Below are positions 39,158 to 46,214 of a stretch of 64,000 nucleotides of DNA, piece by piece. Made by a program: the position numbers and the translations under genes. Every line of letters begins with the position of its first letter. Position 1 is the first letter of the stretch. The notes beneath the pieces were generated by a model. The model saw only the letters and a list, made by a program, of their open reading frames with translations. It did not search any database and was not told where the DNA came from. Source of the stretch: Roseibacterium beibuensis (GTDB taxonomy: Bacteria > Pseudomonadota > Alphaproteobacteria > Rhodobacterales > Rhodobacteraceae); contig NZ_BAABHW010000001.1 in the NCBI RefSeq assembly GCF_039542305.1, positions 310,001 through 374,000 on the forward strand. The letters run 5' to 3'.

Positions 39158-40282
39158 TCAGCCCGCCCGTTCCACGATCACCGAGCCGACGGAGTAACCC
39201 GCTCCGAAGGAGCAGATCAGCCCCATGTCGCCGGGTTTCAGATCCTCGGAGTATTTCGCAAAGGCGATGATGGACCCGGCCGAGGACGTGTTGGCGTAAT
39301 CCTGCAGGATGTTGGGTTGCTCCCCCGGTTCGGGCGTGCGGCCCAGGACCTTCTTTCCGATGTAGTCGTTCATGGTCTTGTTGGCCTGGTGCAGCCAAAG
39401 CCGCTTGAGATCATCTGCCCGCACGTCCGCATCGGCCATGTGATCAGCGATGTGGTGCGCGACCAGCGGCAGCACTTCCTTGAACACCTTGCGCCCGTTC
39501 TGCATGAACTGCATGTCGCGCCGATCCTCCATGTGCCCTTTACGGGTGCGGCGCAGGAACCCGTCATTGTTGCGGATGTTGTTGGAGAACTGCGTCGCGC
39601 AGCGGGTGGACTGGATGATGAAGTGCGGCCCGGTCGCAAGGTCTGCGCGCTCGATCAGCACGGCGGTGCAGACATCGCCGAAAATGAAGTGGCAATCGCG
39701 GTCGCGCCATTCCAGGTGGGCCGAACAGATCTCGGGGTTCACGACAAGGGCGCGACGGATGCTGCCCGACCGGATCATGTCGGCGGCGGCCTGGATGCCG
39801 AACGTGGCCGAGGAACAGGCGACGTTCATGTCGAAGCCGAAACCGCCGGTGCCCAGCAGGTCCTGGATCTCGATGGCGATCGCGGGGTAGGCGCGTTCGT
39901 GGTTCGACGCCGCGCAGATCACCGCGTCGACTTCAGCCGCATCCACGCCCGCCATGTCCAGCGCATCGCGACAGGCCGACAGCGCCATTTCCGCCATCTG
40001 GCCCGGTTCGTCATCGCCGCGTTCCCGCAGCCAGGGGTGCATCACCTCGGGGTCCAGAACGCCCGATTTGTCCAGAACGTATCGCTGTTCGATGCCCGAC
40101 GCCGCGACGATGAACTCGGAGGAGGAGGGCTGTTTCGCCTCGATCTCACCCGCCGCGATGGCCTCGGCATGGTCCGCGTTCCAGCGCGCCGCATAGGCGT
40201 TGAACGCGGCGACCAGTTCGTCATTTGTGATGACCTGCGAGGGCGTGAAAACGCCTGAGCCTGTGATGGCGGGCTGGTACAT
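39158..40282 (-). CDS. Beta-ketoacyl-ACP synthase III family protein
   Basis: A 374-residue thiolase-fold condensing enzyme, somewhat longer than E. coli FabH (317). MNVACSSATFGIQAAADMI near residue 180 carries the nucleophilic cysteine, LWLHQANKTMNDY near 298 the histidine and LQDYANTSSAGSIIAFA near 330 the asparagine of the Cys-His-Asn triad. The insertion after residue 30 (ADHAEAIAAGEIEAKQPSSS) sets it apart from housekeeping FabH. It may prime fatty acid or a secondary acyl product. The ATG at 40282 gives MYQPAITGSGVFTPSQVIT. It is likely monocistronic. Confidence 0.88.
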   Translation of the reverse strand: MYQPAITGSGVFTPSQVITNDELVAAFNAYAARWNADHAEAIAAGEIEAKQPSSSEFIVAASGIEQRYVLDKSGVLDPEVMHPWLRERGDDEPGQMAEMALSACRDALDMAGVDAAEVDAVICAASNHERAYPAIAIEIQDLLGTGGFGFDMNVACSSATFGIQAAADMIRSGSIRRALVVNPEICSAHLEWRDRDCHFIFGDVCTAVLIERADLATGPHFIIQSTRCATQFSNNIRNNDGFLRRTRKGHMEDRRDMQFMQNGRKVFKEVLPLVAHHIADHMADADVRADDLKRLWLHQANKTMNDYIGKKVLGRTPEPGEQPNILQDYANTSSAGSIIAFAKYSEDLKPGDMGLICSFGAGYSVGSVIVERAG

Positions 40283-40352
40283 GTCTCTCTTCCCTTGTGG
40301 TTCAGGCAAAGGACCGCAGGGCGCAGGCCTGGTCAAGGGCGTGGATGCGAAA

Positions 40353-40379
40353 CGCGGGCCGGTTTTGGGCCGGCCCGCG
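40353..40379 (-). terminator. Hairpin downstream of the orphan binding-protein gene
   Basis: CGCGGGCCGG (40353-40362) with CCGGCCCGCG (40370-40379), loop TTTTGGG, 29 bp after the stop at 40408; TTTCGC follows on the minus strand. Very stable stem, weak U-tract. Confidence 0.65.
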
Positions 40380-40407
40380 CAGGTGTCGTCGCGTCATGTG
40401 TCGGCGA

Positions 40408-42039
40408 TCAGGCCGCGAGACCCAGTTTATGCAGGTGGATCTCGAAGATCGGGTGCATTTCCGAGCCGATGACCGTGCCATTGTGGTGGCGGAAGATCGA
40501 GCGCCAATAAGGTTGGATGATCACGCCCTCGTCGATCAGGATCTGCTCGATGTCGGCCATCAGAACACGCCGGGCATCAGCATCGGCAATGGCCGAGGCT
40601 TCCTCCAGAAGGCGGTCGAACTCCTCGTTGGCGAAGGCCGTCTCGTTCCAGGCGACACCGGATTTGTAAGCCAGCGTCAGGTTCTGCACGCCAAGCGGTC
40701 GGTGGCCCCAGTCGGTCGACGAGAACGGGTAGTCCGCCCAGTCGTTCCAGAACGTGTTGCCCGGATAGATGGTGCGAGTGACGTTGAAACCCGTGTCGCG
40801 CAACTGCGCTGCGCAGGCATCGGTGGTTGGCCGGCGCCAACTGTCGTCGATGGAAATGAGCTCGTGCTCGTAATCCATCTGGCCGGCTTCCTCCATCAAT
40901 GCACGCGCGGCCTCGGGGTCATACACCGCCGGGCCGATATCGGCGTATTCGGGATGCACGGGGCAGACATGGTGGTTCTCGGCCACGGTGCCCAATCCGT
41001 TCACCCCGAGATCCAGCAGAACCGCGTTATTGACACCCAGTGCCAGGGCGCGGCGCACGCGAACATCGTCATAGGGCGGATTGTTCTGGTTGGTGCGGAT
41101 GACCAGTGTCTGTGCCGATACGGCCTCGTTCTTTGTCCAGCCGATGGCATCGAAGACGTCCACGAAATCGCCGAGCGTTTCGTAAAGCATATCGACCTCG
41201 CCGGCCTCTGCGGCGGCGACATGCGCGGCCTGGTCGGTGCCAAGATCGATAAAGACGATCCGATCCAATGGCGCGGAGTTGCCCTCGTCCCACCAGGTGT
41301 GATCGGTGTTCTTCTCGAGAACCGCGCGCACGCCGACCTCGTATTCGACCATGCGATAGGGGCCGGTGCCGATCTGGTTATCGGCCGGGTTCCCGCTGAA
41401 GCCCGCCTGCACGATGGCCGAGGGGTAATCGGATATCGTCGGCAGAATGGTGATGTCGGGCCGGGACAGGTTCAGGCGCACGGTCAGATCGTCGACGATC
41501 TCGATAGCGCCGTCGCGCGCCGCCGTGCCGTCCTCGTTCTGCAGCGCGCCCATGCGGGACGCCATGGAGTTGCCTTCCATCGAGCCGTCGCACCAGCGGT
41601 TCACATTATAGGCCACGTCCTCGGCGGTGAAGGGCGTGCCGTCGTTCCACATCACGCCCGGGCGCAGGTTCAGAACGTAGACCGTCGCATCCTCGTTCAC
41701 CTCCCAGCCTTCTAGCAAGCGGCCTTCGAACGTGCCGTCGCGGTTATACTGCACGAGGTATTCCAGCCAGCCGCGGCAGATATTGGCGACTTGCGGCCAA
41801 TCGAAGGTCGGCGGATCCTTCAGGGCGCGCACGTCTTGCTGGATGCGCAACTCTCCACCCTGCTGCATATGCGCCTCGGCGCGGGCCGGGGTGACGCCGA
41901 TCAGGGCATAAGCCCCGGCGGCGGAAACGCCGAGCGCGGTGGCCCGGGTCAGGAACTCGCGCCGCGACAGGGTGCCGTCGGCAACCTCCTGCGCGTAGGC
42001 GCGCGCGGCGGGATGCACGTTGCGTGCGGAAAACATCAT
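40408..42039 (-). CDS. Peptide/nickel-type ABC transporter substrate-binding protein, Tat-exported
   Basis: A 543-residue periplasmic solute-binding protein of family SBP_bac_5. The twin-arginine leader LSRREFLTRATALGVSAAGA (residues 24-43) precedes GRLLEGWEVNEDATVYVLNL and GVMWNDGTPFTAEDVAYNVN, the family signature near residues 105-148, and VRRALALGVNNA near 335. Ligands of the family are peptides, nickel, glutathione or opines. No permease or ATPase gene adjoins it; the dipeptide-type permeases at 62.7-64 kb are 20 kb away. The long N-terminus before the RR motif is unusual. Confidence 0.9.
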   Translation of the reverse strand: MMFSARNVHPAARAYAQEVADGTLSRREFLTRATALGVSAAGAYALIGVTPARAEAHMQQGGELRIQQDVRALKDPPTFDWPQVANICRGWLEYLVQYNRDGTFEGRLLEGWEVNEDATVYVLNLRPGVMWNDGTPFTAEDVAYNVNRWCDGSMEGNSMASRMGALQNEDGTAARDGAIEIVDDLTVRLNLSRPDITILPTISDYPSAIVQAGFSGNPADNQIGTGPYRMVEYEVGVRAVLEKNTDHTWWDEGNSAPLDRIVFIDLGTDQAAHVAAAEAGEVDMLYETLGDFVDVFDAIGWTKNEAVSAQTLVIRTNQNNPPYDDVRVRRALALGVNNAVLLDLGVNGLGTVAENHHVCPVHPEYADIGPAVYDPEAARALMEEAGQMDYEHELISIDDSWRRPTTDACAAQLRDTGFNVTRTIYPGNTFWNDWADYPFSSTDWGHRPLGVQNLTLAYKSGVAWNETAFANEEFDRLLEEASAIADADARRVLMADIEQILIDEGVIIQPYWRSIFRHHNGTVIGSEMHPIFEIHLHKLGLAA

Positions 42040-42098
42040 GGAAAACTCTCCCGGTTGGACCGTTCAGGTGTCTCTCTCTGTCGGCGGTCGCATGGTCC

Positions 42099-42129
42099 AA
42101 AAACGACATGAATGATTAAAAACGACATG
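42099..42129. promoter_or_regulatory. Exact 12-bp direct repeat in the divergent spacer before lolC/E
   Basis: AAAAACGACATG occurs at 42099-42110 and 42118-42129, 19 bp apart start to start, within the 199-bp divergent spacer of the binding-protein gene and the lolC/E gene. The spacing approximates two helical turns, as at activator or repressor sites. No regulator is identified. Confidence 0.45.
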
Positions 42130-42238
42130 CCCGTCGCTGGCAACCAGAGATCAGCCAACGCGCATCTGTGATGGCCGGGCTTCTTGACACGCCTGTGAAA
42201 CTGACCACCTTGCGCCCGACCCAGAGACGGAGGCCTTT

Positions 42239-43585
42239 GTGGCGCAATCTCCCCCGCCGTTTTCCGGCTACGAATTCATGATCGCCTGGCGCTACCTGCG
42301 CGCGCGCCGCGCCGAGGGCGGGGTCAGCACGATGACCTGGATCAGTTTCATCGGCATCGCATTGGCCGTCATGGCCCTGATCGCGACGCTGGCGGTTCGC
42401 TCGGGGTTCCGGCACGAATTCGTGGGCACGATCCTCGGTGCGAACCCGCATGTCAGCGTGTTGGGGCAGGAACGCTACGCCTATACGGATGAAGAACTCG
42501 AACTGATCGCCAGCAACCCCGATGTCGCTGCGGCGCTGGAGGGTCGGGCGGCCACGACGCGCACGATCGCCAACCCCGAGGAGGTTGCCGAGGCGGTGCG
42601 CGCCGTGCCGGGGGTGGTGCATGCCGCCGCCGTGATCCGGGCCGAGGTCATGGCCAGCGCCTCGGGCGAGGACACGCTCGGGCAGGTGATCGGCATCACC
42701 TTGGAGGATTTGCGGACCGTGCCCCTTGTCCGCGATCCTGAGATCTACTGGGGCGACCTCGACCGCTTCGAAGAGGGGGTGGCGATCGGGGATGCCTTGG
42801 CGCGGCGCCTCGGGATCCGCGTGGGCGACGAGATCCGCATCACATCCCCCAACGGCGCGCAGACTGCGGGGGGGCGAGCGGCCCGGATCGGCAGTTACGA
42901 GGTCGTCTATATCTTCCGTGTCGGGCGATACGACATCGACTCGATCCGGATCTACATGCCGATGGCCGAGGCGCAGAGCTTCTTCAACCGTGACGGCGTC
43001 GCTGACAGCATAGATATCGCGGTGGAAGACCCCGAGGGCGTGGAGGCGATGTATGCGCCGCTGGCGCGCGCCGCCGGCGAGGGTGTCTACCTGCGCACGT
43101 GGGAGGACAGCGCCGGGGCTTACCTGCGCGCCTTGCAGATGGAAGATAACGTGATGTTCATCATCCTCTCCATCCTCGTGCTGATCGCCACGATGAATAT
43201 CGTCTCGGGCCTGATCATGCTGGTGAAGAACAAGTCGCGCGATATCGGCATCCTGCGCACCATGGGCCTGACCGAAGGCGCGGTCCTGCGCGTGTTTTTC
43301 ATCTGCGGCTCGGCCATCGGGGTTGCAGGAACGGTCATGGGGGTCGCGCTGGGCTGTGCCTTCGCGATCTGGATCGACCCGATCTTTTCCTTCGTGAACT
43401 ATCTTGCGGGCGGGGGCGTCTGGGACCCTTCGGTGCGGTTCCTGTCCAGCCTGCCGGCGCGTCTGGAGCTTGGCGACGTGCTCAGCGCGGTCAGCCTGTC
43501 GCTCGGCCTGTCCTTTTTCATCACGATTTTCCCGGCGCGGCGCGCGGCGCGGATGAACCCGGTCGAGGCGTTGCGCTATGAGTGA
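42239..43585 (+). CDS. Lipoprotein-releasing ABC transporter permease (LolC/LolE family)
   Basis: Inner-membrane protein of 448 residues that extracts mature lipoproteins for transfer to LolA. One N-terminal membrane segment (ISFIGIALAVMALIATLAV, ~residues 36-54), a large periplasmic domain to about residue 300, then three C-terminal segments in an FtsX domain (MFIILSILVLIATMNIVSG). PPPFSGYEFMIAWRYLRARR is the family N-terminus. It starts at GTG with GGAGG 5 bp upstream. Alphaproteobacteria have one LolF-like permease rather than LolC plus LolE. It overlaps lolD by 8 bp. Confidence 0.93.
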   Translation: MAQSPPPFSGYEFMIAWRYLRARRAEGGVSTMTWISFIGIALAVMALIATLAVRSGFRHEFVGTILGANPHVSVLGQERYAYTDEELELIASNPDVAAALEGRAATTRTIANPEEVAEAVRAVPGVVHAAAVIRAEVMASASGEDTLGQVIGITLEDLRTVPLVRDPEIYWGDLDRFEEGVAIGDALARRLGIRVGDEIRITSPNGAQTAGGRAARIGSYEVVYIFRVGRYDIDSIRIYMPMAEAQSFFNRDGVADSIDIAVEDPEGVEAMYAPLARAAGEGVYLRTWEDSAGAYLRALQMEDNVMFIILSILVLIATMNIVSGLIMLVKNKSRDIGILRTMGLTEGAVLRVFFICGSAIGVAGTVMGVALGCAFAIWIDPIFSFVNYLAGGGVWDPSVRFLSSLPARLELGDVLSAVSLSLGLSFFITIFPARRAARMNPVEALRYE

Positions 43586-44261
43586 TCCCGTGCTGTCCCT
43601 CGACGGGATCGAAAAGGGCTACAACCGTGGCAAGGCGAATGAAGTGTTGGTGTTGCGCGGTGCAAACGCCGTGATCCAACCGGGTGAGGTGGTCGGCCTG
43701 GTCGCCCCCTCCGGGGCGGGGAAGTCGACGCTTCTTCATATCGCGGGGCTGCTCGACACGCCTGATAGCGGGCATGTCGTGATCGCCGGGCAGGACATGG
43801 CGCAGGCTTCGGACCGGGCGCGCACGACCGTGCGACGCGATCTTGTCGGCTTCGTCTACCAGTTTCACCACCTGCTGCCGGAATTCACGGCAGCGGAGAA
43901 TATCATCGTTCCGCAACTGGCCAACGGAACGCCGCGCGGCGAGGCCGCTGATCGCGCCGAGATGTTGCTGGCCAAGGTGGGTCTTTCCGCCCGCGGCAGC
44001 CATCGGCCCGGTGCGCTGTCAGGGGGAGAGCAACAACGCGTCGCCTTCTGCCGTGCCCTGGCGAACGCGCCGCGCCTGCTGCTGGCGGACGAACCGACCG
44101 GCAATCTCGACCCGGAGACGTCGGATACCGTCTTCGGTGTGCTGATGGAACTGGTGCGCGAGACGGGCATGTCCGCGCTGATCGCGACCCATAATCATGA
44201 CCTTGCGGCGCGCATGGATCGCGTGCTGCGCCTCGATCAGGGCGTGTTGGTCAACGGGTGA
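43578..44261 (+). CDS. lolD: Lipoprotein-releasing ABC transporter ATP-binding protein
   Basis: A 227-residue ATPase of the MacB/LolD class. Walker A GLVAPSGAGKSTLLHIAG (~residues 36-53), Q-loop YQFHHLLPEF near 96, ABC signature ALSGGEQQRVAFCRAL near 148, Walker B LLLADEPTGNLD near 170 and H-loop ATHNHD. It powers lipoprotein release from the inner membrane together with the overlapping upstream permease. Confidence 0.95.
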   Translation: MSDPVLSLDGIEKGYNRGKANEVLVLRGANAVIQPGEVVGLVAPSGAGKSTLLHIAGLLDTPDSGHVVIAGQDMAQASDRARTTVRRDLVGFVYQFHHLLPEFTAAENIIVPQLANGTPRGEAADRAEMLLAKVGLSARGSHRPGALSGGEQQRVAFCRALANAPRLLLADEPTGNLDPETSDTVFGVLMELVRETGMSALIATHNHDLAARMDRVLRLDQGVLVNG

Positions 44262-44283
44262 CGGGCGCCAGTGGCAACCGCGG

Positions 44284-45237
44284 TTACGGGTGCGTCTCGA
44301 ACCAGGCCAGGATCTCGTCCAGGGTTTTCTGACGCCGCCCGGGGCTTTCCATCAGAACCTCGTGTTCGCCGCCCTCGATCTCGACATAGCGGCCACCGGG
44401 CCAATCTTGCATCCGTTCGCCGACGATCGGCACCTCGACGATGCGTTCACGCGTGCCGACAATGGCCAGAACGGGCATGTCGAGCGGCTCCTTGCGCATC
44501 AACTCCCGCGTTTCCCGCAGAGCGGCCCGGACCCACAGGTTCGACGGCCCACCGAGCGCAAGCTCGGCGTGCTGACGGATCTGGCGCATCATGTAGTCGA
44601 ACTGGTCGCGATCCGTGGTCAGCGGGTTGTCGTCATACTCCATCGGCTCCCACGGGCCTGTGGTGGGCGCGAAGGTGGTGCCAAATCCCAGCGGCCCGGC
44701 CAGCCCAAGCACCACGGAGGCGATGGACTTCAGGAACGGGGTCATCTGGATGCCCCACATCGGGCCGGTGAACGCTGCCGATTGAACGGGCAAGCCATCG
44801 TAAAGGGCGCGCAATCCGATGCAGCCGCCCATGGAATGCGCGAGCAGGTAGAAAGGCCCCTGCACCCCCAGCGAGTCGAGCCCCGCGCGAAACGCGTCCA
44901 CGTCCTGCCGATACTCGTCGAAACTGGTGACGTGCCCCATGTCGCGCCGATGCATGGGACGGTCGGCGAGGCCCTGGCCCCGCCAGTCGAACGCGGCCAT
45001 CCCGTAACCGGCGGCCGCGAAATCGGCCGCCAGCCTGCCGTATTTCTCGACATACTCGGTCCGGCCGGGGAACATCAGGATCGTTCCCTTCTCGCCTTCG
45101 GGCCATAGCCCAAGACGCAGCCGCGTGCCATCGGCGCTTGTCACCCACCATGCGCGCGCGCCCGCAGGTCCCTCGGCGATATCGTCGAGGAACGGGGCGG
45201 GCTCGAGCTCTGGGATGGATCTGGCCGACAGCATCAT
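44284..45237 (-). CDS. Lysophospholipase / monoacylglycerol lipase-like alpha/beta hydrolase
   Basis: A 317-residue serine hydrolase. FDWRGQGLADRP near residue 84, LLAHSMGGCIGLRAL near residue 130 (nucleophile serine), an aspartate in VLAIVGTRERIVEVP region and the histidine in EIEGGEHEVLME near 291 match the PldB/Hydrolase_4 group. No signal peptide is seen, so it acts in the cytoplasm or at the inner face of the membrane. It starts 2 bp after the SCP2 protein gene and is convergent with lolD. A lipid substrate is likely. Confidence 0.88.
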   Translation of the reverse strand: MMLSARSIPELEPAPFLDDIAEGPAGARAWWVTSADGTRLRLGLWPEGEKGTILMFPGRTEYVEKYGRLAADFAAAGYGMAAFDWRGQGLADRPMHRRDMGHVTSFDEYRQDVDAFRAGLDSLGVQGPFYLLAHSMGGCIGLRALYDGLPVQSAAFTGPMWGIQMTPFLKSIASVVLGLAGPLGFGTTFAPTTGPWEPMEYDDNPLTTDRDQFDYMMRQIRQHAELALGGPSNLWVRAALRETRELMRKEPLDMPVLAIVGTRERIVEVPIVGERMQDWPGGRYVEIEGGEHEVLMESPGRRQKTLDEILAWFETHP

Positions 45238-45239
45238 AC

Positions 45240-45533
45240 TCAGCTCAGCGCAGACCCGAGTTTCATCGCGGTGCCCATGTCCCCGTCGAGTTTCAGACGG
45301 CCCGACATGAAAGCGGCGGTCGGGTCGAGATCCCCGGCCAGGATTTCCTGGAACGTGTCCGCATCCGCGGTCATCACAACATCGGCGGCATCGTCGTCCG
45401 ATGCCTCGCGCACGGTGTCGCCGTCAACGTAGACAGTACCTTCGTCCTCGATGACGAATTTCGCCGTGCCGTCGAAGCCGCCGTCAAGTTTCGCAGCGAT
45501 TGCCTCGACAGCCGCGTTGATCGTTTCGCTCAT
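45240..45533 (-). CDS. SCP2 sterol-binding domain protein
   Basis: A 97-residue stand-alone SCP2 domain. FDGTAKFVIEDEGTVYVDGD and the C-terminal FMSGRLKLDGDMGTAMKLGS (residues ~75-94) are the SCP2 signature. Such small proteins bind acyl-CoA or other lipids in a hydrophobic tunnel. The true start is the ATG at 45533; a much longer open frame upstream is not coding. It is 2 bp from the lipase-like gene, and the pair suggests cytoplasmic lipid handling. Confidence 0.9.
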   Translation of the reverse strand: MSETINAAVEAIAAKLDGGFDGTAKFVIEDEGTVYVDGDTVREASDDDAADVVMTADADTFQEILAGDLDPTAAFMSGRLKLDGDMGTAMKLGSALS

Positions 45534-45629
45534 GGGTGGTCTCTCCGTCTTGTCCTTGGTCCTGTGGCGGTGCCCGGCTCGCGCGCGTTTGATGTGGATT
45601 GCGCCTTCGGGCGTGCTACAAAACCAACC

Positions 45630-46181
45630 ATGAGGTTTCCGAAACGCATTCTCAACGTTCTCGTTGCGGCAGTCATCTGCGGGTTTCCCGTAGTTGCAGC
45701 GGCTCAAGTCACGGCCGACGAGTTGCTGGATCGACTCGCCCAGCCGGATTTGCGGAACTGGGACGTTGTCGAGGCGCAGCTTTACCAGGAATGGTCGCGC
45801 TCTGGCTCGGCGACGGCGGACTACCTGCTGCGCATGGGGCGCGCGGCGATGGAGGCGCAGGATTACCCGGTGGCCTACGACCATCTTACGGCGCTGACCG
45901 ATCATGCGCCGGAATTTGCCGAAGGCTGGAACACCCGCGCCACGCTGTTTTTCGAGATGGGCAGCTACGGCCCCGCGATTGCCGATATCCAGCGCACCCT
46001 GGTGCTTGAGCCCCGTCACTTCGGTGCGCTGAGCGGGCTTGGCTTCATGCTGGAAGAGATGGGCGAACTGGAAGATGCGCTGGCCGCGTTCGAAGCCGCC
46101 CGCGCTATACATCCCCACCATCCCGAAATACAAAGCGGCATCGAACGCATCGAGCGCCAGCTGGAAGGCCGGACGCTCTAG
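45630..46181 (+). CDS. Exported tetratricopeptide-repeat protein
   Basis: A 183-residue protein with a Sec signal peptide (RILNVLVAAVICGFPVVAAA, cleavage near residue 25) and about three TPRs from residue 65 (DYLLRMGRAAMEAQDYPVAY, AEGWNTRATLFFEMGSYGPA, GALSGLGFMLEEMGELEDAL). It is probably a periplasmic protein-protein interaction factor; partners are unknown. It is followed after 33 bp by the helicase gene and is divergent from the SCP2 gene. Confidence 0.88.
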   Translation: MRFPKRILNVLVAAVICGFPVVAAAQVTADELLDRLAQPDLRNWDVVEAQLYQEWSRSGSATADYLLRMGRAAMEAQDYPVAYDHLTALTDHAPEFAEGWNTRATLFFEMGSYGPAIADIQRTLVLEPRHFGALSGLGFMLEEMGELEDALAAFEAARAIHPHHPEIQSGIERIERQLEGRTL

Positions 46182-46214
46182 GCAGCGGCACCTCGGGCCC
46201 GAAGGGGATTTGCC

